Assembly: GCA_016200135.1 (NCBI GenBank)
Contig: JACQFI010000003.1
Location: 95,666 to 159,665 of the forward strand
Length of the DNA: 64,000 nt
Reading direction: 5' to 3'
DNA from: Planctomycetota bacterium
GTDB taxonomy: Bacteria; Planctomycetota; SZUA-567; H5-PLA8
Part shown: positions 18,433 to 26,495 of the stretch, in pieces
How the letters are laid out: each line of letters starts with the position of its first letter
How positions within the stretch are numbered: the stretch's first letter is position 1
Translations under genes and position numbers: made by a program
Notes under the pieces: model-generated
Database searches by the model: none
What the model was told of the DNA's origin: nothing
What the model saw: the letters and a program-made list of their open reading frames with translations, nothing else

Positions 18433-18467
18433 CAAAAAAAGCGGACCCTTTGGGGTCCGTTTTTTAT
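18433..18467 (+). terminator. Intrinsic terminator of the alpha operon
   Basis: A 7-base-pair G+C-rich stem (CGGACCC at 18442-18448 with GGGTCCG at 18453-18459) and a 4-base loop are followed by six T residues and preceded by an A tract. It lies 18 bases after the rplQ stop codon. Confidence 0.92.
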
Positions 18468-18562
18468 TATCTATATGGGTTTAGGCGGAACCTTGGGGAT
18501 TCGCCAAACGTCTTATATACATCCGGCCTTGTCGAGGTAGGGATCGCTGCGGAGGTACACCC

Positions 18563-19252
18563 ATGCGCCTGCTGGCTTCTTTCATGATCCTGGGTTTTGC
18601 GCTTTCAGGGGCGTGTGCTCATGCCGCCGCTGCTGCGGGCAACAAGTCGCTTGCCGTACCCAAAGGCTGGCCCAACGATGCGACCGTGAAACCCGCCGAG
18701 CAATTCAAGAAGATCACCGGGGCTGACGGGAAACTTGGCCTGGTTTATGTGTTTGCGGCGAGCATCGACGGTTCGGACAAGGACGCCGTAAAGCGGGTGG
18801 ACGACTTCAACGACTTCGTGAAGAAAGTGATCGCCGACAAGGACACGATTAAGTTCATGGAATCGAACTTCGTGGTCTTCGCGATCAGGGCCAACGACAA
18901 GAGTATGGGCGGACGCAACGTCACGGTGAAAGAGGCCGGCATCGCGATCATCAATACGGACGGCCAGAAGCTATCCCTGCTCGAAACGCCGCTCGACAGC
19001 GCGGTGACGTTCCGCAACATGCTGATGCAGGCCGCGGCCGACGCCGCCAAGCAGCGCACGGCCAAGGCCGCGGAGAAGGCGAAGGAAGAGGCGCAGCGCA
19101 AGAAAGAAGAAGAGGAAGCGAAGAAGCGCGAGAAAGAGAAGGAACAGTCCGGAAAGGTTCCCGGCTTGGACGATTCGGGTAAGACCGCTGCCAAGAAGAC
19201 CGAGTCCAAGACAGGCACGAAGACCGGCGCGGGCGCCGTCACCGACGAGTGA
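18563..19252 (+). CDS. Exported protein with charged coiled-coil tail
   Basis: A signal peptide is clear (MRLLASFMILGFALSGACAHA), and GGAGGT stands before the ATG. The globular part (about residues 25-160) has an alternating pattern that could be a thioredoxin-like fold (GLVYVFAAS ... FVVFAIRANDK ... GIAIINTDGQKL), but no CxxC pair is present, so redox activity is not supported. Residues 165-205 are a highly charged Glu/Lys/Ala helix, and the end is low complexity. I do not recognise a named family. It stands alone downstream of the ribosomal operon terminator. Confidence 0.75.
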   Translation: MRLLASFMILGFALSGACAHAAAAAGNKSLAVPKGWPNDATVKPAEQFKKITGADGKLGLVYVFAASIDGSDKDAVKRVDDFNDFVKKVIADKDTIKFMESNFVVFAIRANDKSMGGRNVTVKEAGIAIINTDGQKLSLLETPLDSAVTFRNMLMQAAADAAKQRTAKAAEKAKEEAQRKKEEEEAKKREKEKEQSGKVPGLDDSGKTAAKKTESKTGTKTGAGAVTDE

Positions 19253-19267
19253 CTTGGCCGCAGGGCG

Positions 19268-21118
19268 TTAGGGCTTTTTTTCTGCCACGGGCGTCGAGCC
19301 CGGTTCCGGCGGCTTGTTCAAGAGTACAACGATATGCTGGTTGCGCGTGACCACCGTCGTGCCCGGCGGGGCCTGGTCCTTCATCCAGATCTGAAAGTAG
19401 CGCTTGTGGACGAAGACCATGAGCTTGCCGGGCGGCTCGCAGTTCAGCGTTTCCCGCACCACATCCTCAAAGGTTTCCTGCTTGGCGGCGTCGGGCCGGC
19501 GGGCCTCGCGCACCGGTCGGTCGAGGTAATAGACGAGACTCTCTTCCTGGCAGCCCATCGACATGCAACGGTTCACGGTCTTGGAAAGGTCCAGCACCTG
19601 CAGCGCCAGGCGCTTGTTGGTCCGGCCGTAAAGCGCGTCGATGGAGAGGGGCAGGGCGAGTCCGATGGATAGCGTGACGAAGGCCGCCAGGCTTGCGTAG
19701 GCGATCCAAGCCCTGCGCAGTCCGCAGGCGAGGCTCCAGGGAATGGCCGTGACGGTCGCGAGCGCCGCGGCCAGCACGAGCGGCGGCAGATGCATGTCTT
19801 CGAGGGTTCCCGCGATATCTTTGGGAAGTGCGATCACCCCCGAGACGCCGATGGCAATGGCCGCGCCGAATACGCAGGCGATGGCAATCGAGGCCACGCG
19901 CCAGGGCCGGCCGACGGGTTCCGTTGCGCTGCGCAACCGCATGAGAAGGCGGGCGGTCAGCAGCGCCGCGGCGGGGAAGGCCGGCAGGACGTACGTCGCG
20001 AGTTTGGCCGCGGGCACGCTGAAGAAGATCAACACGCCCAGCACCCACGCGGCCAGGAACGGGTCCGCCACCGCACGAACCGCCTGCGGATCGGGTTCGG
20101 CGCCTTCCGCCGCCGGCGCCAAAGGCAACGCTTGCTGCACGCGGCGGCAGGCGATTCCTATGGAGGAGATCAGCACGACCGACCAGGGAAAGAAGACCGC
20201 CGGGAAGTTGATCAGGTAGTAATAGATGGGCTCTTTGTGAACCTGTCCGGTCAGGCGTCCGACGACCTCGAACAGGACCAGGTTCTTGAAGCGCTCGATT
20301 CCGAGCACTTGGCAGAGCACGGCGTACCACCAGACGGACAAGGCCAGGGCCAGCGTGAGCGCCGCGGGCCACCGGCCGCGTTGCAGGTAGGCGCGTATCC
20401 CGCCGCGGCAAAAGAAGAAAACGAACAAGCCCGGGACGACGGCCACGAGCACTGCGGCCGTGCCCTTGGCCATGAAGGCCAAGCCCGCGAAAAGGCCCGC
20501 GATCACCAGGGAGCGGTCGAAGGGAAGGCGGGTAGGAACGACGCCTCCCCGTGCCGATGGGTCATTCGGAGGCATAGAGCGGCGAATCCATGGCCACTGG
20601 CCCGTGATCCCCAGCAGAATGCAGAAGAGCCCCGCGCTCAGCAGCGTCGAGAAGGTCTGGTCGATCACGCAGCCGCGGCAGATGGCGAAGAAGAGCGGCG
20701 AGGTGCAAAGGATCAGGCCGGCGAGCAAGCCGGTGGCTTCGCCGTAGAGTTTCCAGCCCACCCAGACCGTAATCACGAGCATGCAGAAGCCCATTACGAT
20801 CGAGGGCAGCCGCGCGCTCACTTCGGAAGATCCGCCGCAGACGAGGTCGCTCACCGCGACCAGCCAGTAAAAGAGAGGCGGCTTATTGACGCGCGGTTCG
20901 CCGTTGAATTCCGGGATCAGCCAGGAATGGCCTTTGGCCATGAGCTTTCCGGCGTAGGCATAGCGCGGTTCGTCAGGATCAAGGAGCGGTACGTCCGAGA
21001 GGCAGTAGGTTGCGAGAAACGAGTAGAGTGACAGGAGCCCGGCAATGGCCGCGGCCCGGGCGCGCGGCGACCAGGCTCCGGAGGGTTGAAGGACTTGGGA
21101 TGGCGCCGGATCGGGCAT
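19268..21118 (-). CDS. GT39/ArnT-like membrane glycosyltransferase
   Basis: This is a polytopic membrane protein of the dolichyl-phosphate-mannose mannosyltransferase/ArnT type, which moves sugars from polyprenyl carriers onto lipid A, proteins or other acceptors on the outer face of the membrane. The first outer loop holds the expected acidic motif (LLDPDEPRYAYAG). PRVNKPPLFYWLVA follows, also typical. Roughly eleven hydrophobic helices precede a soluble C-terminal domain (residues about 490-600). The acceptor and donor cannot be told. A small gene lies 56 bases upstream on the same strand and may be cotranscribed. Confidence 0.85.
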   Translation of the reverse strand: MPDPAPSQVLQPSGAWSPRARAAAIAGLLSLYSFLATYCLSDVPLLDPDEPRYAYAGKLMAKGHSWLIPEFNGEPRVNKPPLFYWLVAVSDLVCGGSSEVSARLPSIVMGFCMLVITVWVGWKLYGEATGLLAGLILCTSPLFFAICRGCVIDQTFSTLLSAGLFCILLGITGQWPWIRRSMPPNDPSARGGVVPTRLPFDRSLVIAGLFAGLAFMAKGTAAVLVAVVPGLFVFFFCRGGIRAYLQRGRWPAALTLALALSVWWYAVLCQVLGIERFKNLVLFEVVGRLTGQVHKEPIYYYLINFPAVFFPWSVVLISSIGIACRRVQQALPLAPAAEGAEPDPQAVRAVADPFLAAWVLGVLIFFSVPAAKLATYVLPAFPAAALLTARLLMRLRSATEPVGRPWRVASIAIACVFGAAIAIGVSGVIALPKDIAGTLEDMHLPPLVLAAALATVTAIPWSLACGLRRAWIAYASLAAFVTLSIGLALPLSIDALYGRTNKRLALQVLDLSKTVNRCMSMGCQEESLVYYLDRPVREARRPDAAKQETFEDVVRETLNCEPPGKLMVFVHKRYFQIWMKDQAPPGTTVVTRNQHIVVLLNKPPEPGSTPVAEKKP

Positions 21119-21174
21119 CGCTGGGTCAGGCTCGAGAGGGGGTTTGGAGAAGGACGCCGGAAGGCCCGGGGCCT

Positions 21175-21414
21175 TCAGGTATTGCGCGCGATCCCGGGAG
21201 GCGCTGAAGGTCCGCCTTTGTTCCAGGTGCCGACGAACGAGCCGTCGAGCGCCAGCTTGATCGATTTATGGTCCGCCTGCGAGTGCAGGACGATCTCGCG
21301 CACGCCTTCCAAGCTGGAAGTCAGCTTGCCAACCATGGCCGCCGAACGCTGGCGGGCGTCGAGGTCGTCGCGGGCTTCCAAGTCCACGAGAATCTTGAGC
21401 ACGTAACTGGGCAT
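21175..21414 (-). CDS. Small conserved-looking protein of unknown function
   Basis: This 79-residue protein has a strong ribosome binding site (AGGAGG ten bases before the ATG), which makes it more credible than the overlapping plus-strand frame. It begins MPSYVLKILVDLEARDDLDA and reads as an alternating beta/alpha small domain, with a loose Pro/Gly-rich end. No cysteine or catalytic pattern is visible. It is on the same strand just upstream of the glycosyltransferase, so the two may form a unit. I do not recognise a family. Confidence 0.65.
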   Translation of the reverse strand: MPSYVLKILVDLEARDDLDARQRSAAMVGKLTSSLEGVREIVLHSQADHKSIKLALDGSFVGTWNKGGPSAPPGIARNT

Positions 21415-21659
21415 GTGGTAACGGCCTCCTGGATGGTTCGTTTGGACTTAGCTTGATAGCCGAAGCGTGCCGCAACGGCAACCGAAGCCGGGCGCGGCGT
21501 CGGATTTGCGTAGAGGCTCCAGTTGAGCACGTAGGCGCCGCGTATTTCGCCACTTGCATGGGCTTGCAGGAAAATGCCGGGTGGGTTAACGTCGTAGGTG
21601 CCCTTTAGCGGTGAAATCAGAAGGCCATGTGAGCCAAGAAGTTGGACGAAGGGATTGTT

Positions 21660-22058
21660 ATGGCGGCAGGCAGCGGATCGGAACGGCGCAGATTTACACG
21701 CGTCAGTGTCGATCTGCCGGTGCAGTATAAGTTTACGTCGCTCGATCCCCGCAAGCCGGTGGCTCCGGACGTGCATACGGGCTTCACACGCAACATCTCC
21801 CAAGGCGGGCTGCTCCTGATCGGCCGCATCCCGAACCTGGACTGGATCAGCCCGCTGCTCATGAGCCGCATTGTCGTGGGCATCACCCTGGAGTTGTCCG
21901 CCGATAAGAGCGACACGGTGAAGTCGCTCTGCCGTGCGGCTTGGCTGGAGACGGTGGAGGAGAAGTCGCAGCGGGCGGCCTTCGGGCTGATCTTCAGCGA
22001 GATCTCCCGTGTAGATCAGGAGAAGGTGCTGCAGTTCGTGATGAAGAGCCAGACCTGA
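21660..22058 (+). CDS. PilZ domain protein
   Basis: This is a single PilZ domain of about 132 residues, the usual cyclic-di-GMP receptor fold. The entry motif SERRRFTRVSVDLPV matches RxxxR, and NISQGGLLLIG matches the (D/N)xSxxG motif, so c-di-GMP binding is plausible. The ATG at 21660 follows GAAGGGA, while the longer frame begins with TTG. The target of regulation is unknown; no motility or cellulose gene is nearby. Confidence 0.85.
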   Translation: MAAGSGSERRRFTRVSVDLPVQYKFTSLDPRKPVAPDVHTGFTRNISQGGLLLIGRIPNLDWISPLLMSRIVVGITLELSADKSDTVKSLCRAAWLETVEEKSQRAAFGLIFSEISRVDQEKVLQFVMKSQT

Positions 22059-22199
22059 GCGTACGGGAATTTGGAAAACAGGGCCTATAATGGCCTTGCG
22101 CAACTCGAACCGATCAGGATAATCCACGGTTTCTGCAACCGATGATGTTGCTTTGAAGGTCGTGTCCACCGGGCGCCAGCGGCGCGGGGAAAGCGGTCG

Positions 22200-22949
22200 A
22201 TGCCCCTCTCCAGCAAGTACGGAATCATCTCCGATATTCACGCCAACCACACCGCCCTCAAGGTGGCGTTGGACTACCTGAGCATGGCCGGGGTGGACAA
22301 GGTCCTCTGCCTGGGCGACCTCGTGGGCTACGGGGCCGAGCCTTTCGAGTGCATCCAGGCGATCAAGGACAAGCCCAACGTCTACTGCATCGCGGGCAAC
22401 CACGACCGGCAGGTGATCGGCGACAAGGATCCGCGGATGCGTAAGACCGCGACCAAGGTCCTGGAGTGGACCGCCGACAACATCAGCCCGTCGAACGCGC
22501 GGTACTTAAAGCAGCTCCCGCAGGGCCTGACGGTAGACGATACGTTCATCATGGTTCACGGCTCGCTGGTGGAGCGCGACGCGTACATCCTGACGCCGCA
22601 GGAGATCGCCAAGAACCTGCAGTGCATGATCAACGACTTCGCGGGCCTTAAAATCTGCTTCTTCGGGCATACGCATATCCCGATGCTGATCGGGACCAAG
22701 GCCGTGATCGTGGACCTGCGCGAGACCAAGAGCTTCCAGCTCGACCGCAACGACATCTACCTGATTAATCCGGGCTCGGTGGGCCAGCCGCGCGACAAGT
22801 GCCCGCTGGCGAGCTTCGGCATCTTCGACGCCGATCACTGGACGATGACGTTTATCCGCAAGCCTTACGACATCCCCAAGGCCCAGCGCGCCATCATCGA
22901 CAACGGCCTCCCCGAGAAGTTCGCGCGCCGTCTGAGCGTGGGCGTGTAA
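22200..22949 (+). CDS. Metallophosphoesterase (YfcE/MJ0936-like)
   Basis: This is a calcineurin-like phosphoesterase with the full metal-site set: SDIHANHTAL (DxH), CLGDLVGYG (GDxxGxG), AGNHDRQ (GNHD) and FFGHTHIPM (GHxH). It probably hydrolyses phosphodiesters or phosphomonoesters in the cytoplasm; the substrate is not predictable. At 249 residues the length is typical. A perfect TATAAT hexamer at 22086-22091 lies in the 141-base upstream gap, but no fitting -35 box was found. Confidence 0.9.
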   Translation: MPLSSKYGIISDIHANHTALKVALDYLSMAGVDKVLCLGDLVGYGAEPFECIQAIKDKPNVYCIAGNHDRQVIGDKDPRMRKTATKVLEWTADNISPSNARYLKQLPQGLTVDDTFIMVHGSLVERDAYILTPQEIAKNLQCMINDFAGLKICFFGHTHIPMLIGTKAVIVDLRETKSFQLDRNDIYLINPGSVGQPRDKCPLASFGIFDADHWTMTFIRKPYDIPKAQRAIIDNGLPEKFARRLSVGV

Positions 22950-22987
22950 CCAAATTTTTGCCATGAAATACGGCAGGAGTTGACGCC

Positions 22988-23767
22988 GTGGCATTGCATT
23001 TTTTATTTCCTGCGCATCCTCTTCGGCGTGGCATACCCGATCCAACATTCGCCGAGCAAATGGAAGCCATTTGCAAGAAGGGCTTTTCTGCCTCCCTTCT
23101 TTATGATCCAACCATAAAAGGCGGAGCACCCCTAAGCGGTGTTCCTGCTGAAAGCCAGGTTATATACCGTGGATGGATGGTGAAGCCGGAAGAGTACGAA
23201 AACATTATCGGGGCCATTGAAAAATGCAGTGCACGCCCTTTCACTTCAAAAGCCGAGTACCTTTCCACGCACTACCTGCCAAACTGGTATCCTTTGTTGG
23301 CAGACCTAACGCCTGAGACGCGGATCTATCCTCCAAATGTCGATATCGTTTCCGAACTTAATTTACTGGGCTGGGGTTCGTTCTTTATCAAAGATTATGT
23401 GAAATCTTTGAAAGCACCTCCGGGAGCGATCGTCCAAAAGCCCGAGGACGCACCGGCTGTTTTGGCTGCAATGCTCGACTATAAAGGTGAAATCGAGGGC
23501 GGAGTTTGTGTGCGCAGGGTAGAGGATTTCGTCTCTGAATCAGAACGCCGCTATTTCATATTGAATGGCGTTCCCTTCGGCCGTAAGCCGATTCCAGATA
23601 TTGTATGGGAGGCCACAAGTCGGCTAAGCAGAAAATTTTACTCCATTGACGTTGTTACTCGGCGGGATGGCAAAATCCGAATTGTTGAGGTTGGTGACGG
23701 ACAGGTTTCCGATTTGGTCGGCTGGTCCGTAGACGACTTTGTGGAGATTTGGAAGTCTATTATTTGA
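22988..23767 (+). CDS. ATP-grasp domain protein (DUF4343-like), A+T-rich
   Basis: The protein looks like a small ATP-grasp enzyme. The order of segments (PFTSKAEYLSTHYLPNWYP, FIKDYVKSLK, VRRVEDF, YFILNGVPFG, FYSIDVVTRRDGKIRIVEVG) matches the DUF4343-type ATP-grasp with an acidic metal-binding end. The GTG start follows AGGAG. The base composition differs from its neighbours: 23341-23400 is 38 percent G+C by count, against 62 percent for 22741-22800. This suggests recent acquisition. The substrate is unknown, and no biosynthetic partner is adjacent. Confidence 0.75.
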   Translation: MALHFLFPAHPLRRGIPDPTFAEQMEAICKKGFSASLLYDPTIKGGAPLSGVPAESQVIYRGWMVKPEEYENIIGAIEKCSARPFTSKAEYLSTHYLPNWYPLLADLTPETRIYPPNVDIVSELNLLGWGSFFIKDYVKSLKAPPGAIVQKPEDAPAVLAAMLDYKGEIEGGVCVRRVEDFVSESERRYFILNGVPFGRKPIPDIVWEATSRLSRKFYSIDVVTRRDGKIRIVEVGDGQVSDLVGWSVDDFVEIWKSII

Positions 23768-23813
23768 AAAGAGTAGCACATAATCGCGCGAACATTTAGA
23801 TCGGCGGTGTGTC

Positions 23814-24236
23814 ATGCCCATTGAGTACACGATTGACCATAAACGCCGGCTGGTACTTGCTTGCGGCCGGGGCGTCTTGACCGAGAAGGACTTTTTCGGG
23901 TACCAACGCGAAGTGTGGTCGCGGCCAGAGGTGGCGGGCTACGATGAACTCGTCGATATGAACGCCGTTGAGCGCATCGTGGACCCGACGCCGGAGCAGA
24001 TCCAAGACCTTGCGCGGCTCTCGGCTTCGATGGATGCGGGCGGCGCGTCGGCCAAGTTCGCCATCGTCGCTTCGAAAGATCTGGCGTACGGGCTGGGCAG
24101 GATGTACGAGATCTACCGCGGCCTGAACAAGCAGAGCACGAAGGACGTCGCGGTCTTCCGCACGCGGGAGGAAGCCTGCGCCTATTTAGGAATCGCGGAC
24201 GGCCCGGCGGATGCGAAAGAGAGCCAGTCGGCTTAA
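23814..24236 (+). CDS. STAS/SpoIIAA-like domain protein
   Basis: This 140-residue protein reads like the SpoIIAA-like/STAS fold: MPIEYTIDHKRRLVLACGRG, then the segment DFFGYQREVWSRPEVAGYDE and the ending FRTREEACAYLGI. These proteins often act in stress signalling or lipid or anion binding, but no partner kinase or anti-sigma gene is near. Composition is back to the genome norm, unlike the preceding ATP-grasp gene. The next gene ends 4 bases away on the other strand. Confidence 0.7.
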   Translation: MPIEYTIDHKRRLVLACGRGVLTEKDFFGYQREVWSRPEVAGYDELVDMNAVERIVDPTPEQIQDLARLSASMDAGGASAKFAIVASKDLAYGLGRMYEIYRGLNKQSTKDVAVFRTREEACAYLGIADGPADAKESQSA

Positions 24237-24239
24237 CGG

Positions 24240-24602
24240 CTACTCTTCGTTCTCTTCGTTCTCCAAATCCTCGCGGATCTGGTCGATCTCCTTCTTCATC
24301 ATCTCGTGGCGCAACTTGATGAGCGCGGTGCGGCCCTGGGGGGCCGCAGCGGCGCCTGATGCCTTATCGGAAGATTCGGACGCTTCTGCGCCGGCATGCT
24401 TGCTGTGCTTCTTCATGGAACTCCTGTCGTGTTCGGCCGGGGCCTCGGCTTTATCCTCGGTCTTCTTGGGGTCGGACTTGCGCGTGACGGTGGCGGCGCC
24501 GTGGCGTCCTGCTGCGGGAGGCGCCTTCTTGGCCTCGGGCGCGCTCTTCTTATGGGTGGCGGAGGCTTTTTTCTTGGCGGCGGATCGGGTTTTTACCGGC
24601 AC
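24240..24602 (-). CDS. Lys/Ala-rich histone H1-like basic protein
   Basis: This is a 120-residue low-complexity protein. The first 60 residues are dominated by Lys, Ala, Pro and Ser (repeats such as AKKKASATHKKSAPEAKK). A helical acidic C-terminus follows (LRHEMMKKEIDQIREDLENE). The GTG start is preceded by GAGAGG. The composition resembles H1-like nucleoid proteins, but no defined domain exists, so DNA binding is inference. It lies in a minus-strand group with a coiled-coil gene and an HU gene. Confidence 0.6.
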   Translation of the reverse strand: MPVKTRSAAKKKASATHKKSAPEAKKAPPAAGRHGAATVTRKSDPKKTEDKAEAPAEHDRSSMKKHSKHAGAEASESSDKASGAAAAPQGRTALIKLRHEMMKKEIDQIREDLENEENEE

Positions 24603-24656
24603 GGTTTGCCTCTCTTCGCGGTCGGTTCGGGTTCAAGGTCGGTAAGCGGGACAGCG

Positions 24657-25115
24657 TCAGGTTTTGGGCGGACCGCCCGGCCGCTGCGTGCGGAAATCGT
24701 CGAAGGAATCGAATTTGCGCTTCGCCGCGCCAGGAATCCCGCCGGCCGCGCTCGCCGCCGCACTCGGAGCGCCTGGGCGTTGCGGCATGGAAGCCCTCAA
24801 GCCCGGCGGAACGGCTTGGCCGCGGGTCTCGGCTTCCAGCGCCTGGAGTTGCAGTTTCATCACGTCGATGGCGGACTGCAGCGCCTCACGATTGGCGGTA
24901 AACTGCACCAAACTGGCGGCCTCGGCGGGAGGCTGAAGTTGTTGGAAGAGCGGGTGGATGGATTGCAGGTATTTCTGGCGTTCCACTTCCCACATGATCG
25001 TGCGGATGTATTTCTCGGTCTGCTTGAACTCTTCCTCGCGGAGCTCGATCTCCTGGCGCAGGATCTCAAGCTGCTCGAACTTGCTAAGCTGGACTTGGAT
25101 CGGCGGCAGTCCCAT
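24657..25115 (-). CDS. Coiled-coil protein of unknown function
   Basis: About 152 residues. Residues 1-110 are strongly helical and charged (LSKFEQLEILRQEIELREEE, then EKYIRTIMWEVERQKYLQ), followed by a Pro/Ala/Gly-rich linker and a short end (KRKFDSFDDFRTQ). The ATG at 25115 has AGGAGAGGAC just upstream, so it is preferred over the ATG five codons earlier. No family is recognised. It sits between the H1-like and HU genes. Confidence 0.65.
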   Translation of the reverse strand: MGLPPIQVQLSKFEQLEILRQEIELREEEFKQTEKYIRTIMWEVERQKYLQSIHPLFQQLQPPAEAASLVQFTANREALQSAIDVMKLQLQALEAETRGQAVPPGLRASMPQRPGAPSAAASAAGGIPGAAKRKFDSFDDFRTQRPGGPPKT

Positions 25116-25255
25116 GTCCTCTCCTTGCATTTGGTAAGACGTACGACTTGGGGCGTCTTACCACGGAATGAAGCCGCTCGCAACCCACAGCGGCCTGAAA
25201 TCGGCGCTTTATAAAATTTGCAACTCGAACGTTTACATGAGGTTCCGGATGCGGG

Positions 25256-25639
25256 TCAGGCGTCGGCTTTCTGGCCGTTGCCGTCGCCACTGAGCGACGC
25301 AGCGGTGGACTTTGCGGGCTTCTTCTCGGACTGTTCCTGGCTCTTGCGCTCGGATTCGATGCGCTTGACCTTCTCCTTCATCAAGCGGCCTACTTTAAAG
25401 TGCACCACCGTTTTGGCGGGGACCATCACCGTCGCTCCGGTGCGCGGATTGCGCGCCACGCGCGCCTTCTTCTGCATGATGTCGAAGACGCCGAACTCGC
25501 GGAACTCCAGCCGGTTCCCGCGGGCCAGTTCTTCGACGACTTCGTCGAGGAACGATTGGATGATGTCCTTGGCGATGTTCTGTTTGTGGTTGGTCTTTAA
25601 GGCTACGCGCCGGACCAATTCCCGCTTTGTGGTGGCCAC
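25256..25639 (-). CDS. HU/IHF family DNA-binding protein with C-terminal tail
   Basis: This is a nucleoid protein of the HU/IHF type. TTKRELVRRVALKTNHKQ, LARGNRLEFREFGVFDIMQ and the DNA-binding arm ARNPRTGATVMVPAKTVVHF are diagnostic. The start is GTG after a G-rich stretch. At 127 residues it exceeds the usual 90-100 because of a charged tail (KSQEQSEKKPAKSTAAS). The tail could modulate DNA binding or contacts, by analogy with tailed HU proteins in other phyla. The gap 25640-26005 upstream holds no recognised element. Confidence 0.92.
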   Translation of the reverse strand: MATTKRELVRRVALKTNHKQNIAKDIIQSFLDEVVEELARGNRLEFREFGVFDIMQKKARVARNPRTGATVMVPAKTVVHFKVGRLMKEKVKRIESERKSQEQSEKKPAKSTAASLSGDGNGQKADA

Positions 25640-26005
25640 AGACCGTCCCCCCAGCCGCTATACTCAAGCCCGGGCGTAGTCCCCCATACCACGGGACATG
25701 CCGCCGCCACCGCAAGACCGCCATTCCTTCAATGCAGGACGGCACGTCCATGCTGGCAACCGGCTCGAACCTGGCAACGGCGCTCTAGGGTTGAAGCAAT
25801 CCAAATGAAACGACTGGTTCCAAGGTTCGATACGCGATTAGGGCTCTACGGCTGACACTACCTCGCGCGCATGGGATGTCAAGGGGGAGGGGTCTTCCGT
25901 CCCTTTGTACCTTGGACGAAAAGGGCTCGATATTAAGACCCTTGACGAGCCGGAGCGTAATGAGTATCACGGATTACGCCATAAATCGCGATCCTGGGCC
26001 ACCCT
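25640..26005. other. Intergenic region, no gene seen
   Basis: This 366-base divergent gap lies between the HU gene and the S26-like gene. Small open frames on both strands lack ribosome binding sites and coding character. No hairpin with a T tract and no convincing promoter pair was found by eye. Confidence 0.5.
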
Positions 26006-26467
26006 ATGCGTGAGACATTCTATACCGCGATCGGTTATCTATTCATGCTGGCCGCGATCGTGTTTTCGTTCAAACTTTATAAATGGCACGAGCGCGCCGT
26101 CATTGAAGCCAACGATCACTCCATGGAACCCGAGTACCGTAACAGCAGCTATCCTTTGGATTCTAGTCCGCAGCACGTCTCTGACCTGAAGCTGGACTCC
26201 GCCGTCGCCTATTACCTGCCCGGCAGCAATACCGCCTACCGCATCGCCTGGGTGGTCGCGAAGGAAGGCCAGCATGTGGTGCTTACCGGCGGCAAGGTGA
26301 TGGTGGACGGCCACCCGTCGCAGGCGAAGGTGCTTGGATTTACCGTGGAATCCCCCGAGTTTATCGTGCCCCGGGATTGCGTTTTCGTGGTGGCCTGCGC
26401 GCCAGAAGACGACTCCCTGAAGTACGGTCCTGTGCCCATGCGCAACATCAAGGGCATGTTGAAATAA
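26006..26467 (+). CDS. S26 signal-peptidase-like protein, possibly inactive
   Basis: This is a single N-terminal membrane helix (residues 7-24) followed by a domain like type I signal peptidase. NDHSMEPEYR (S39) matches the SxSMxP nucleophile motif. RIAWVVAKEGQHVVL and KVMVDG match the region that normally carries the general-base lysine, but at the aligned position (KR in LepB) this protein reads IA, so the catalytic Lys appears missing. It is also short (153 residues). It may be a degenerate peptidase or a processing partner. It starts a same-strand run with the TPR and toroid genes. Confidence 0.6.
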   Translation: MRETFYTAIGYLFMLAAIVFSFKLYKWHERAVIEANDHSMEPEYRNSSYPLDSSPQHVSDLKLDSAVAYYLPGSNTAYRIAWVVAKEGQHVVLTGGKVMVDGHPSQAKVLGFTVESPEFIVPRDCVFVVACAPEDDSLKYGPVPMRNIKGMLK

Positions 26468-26495
26468 GCCCGGTACCCGGCTGACGGAAGCGCGC

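Noticed and set aside
22086..22091. TATAAT as promoter of the metallophosphoesterase
   Set aside because: The hexamer is perfect but no -35 box at a usual distance was found, so it is mentioned only with the gene.
25785..25970. 61-codon minus-strand frame in the HU/S26 gap
   Set aside because: No ribosome binding site and no coding character.
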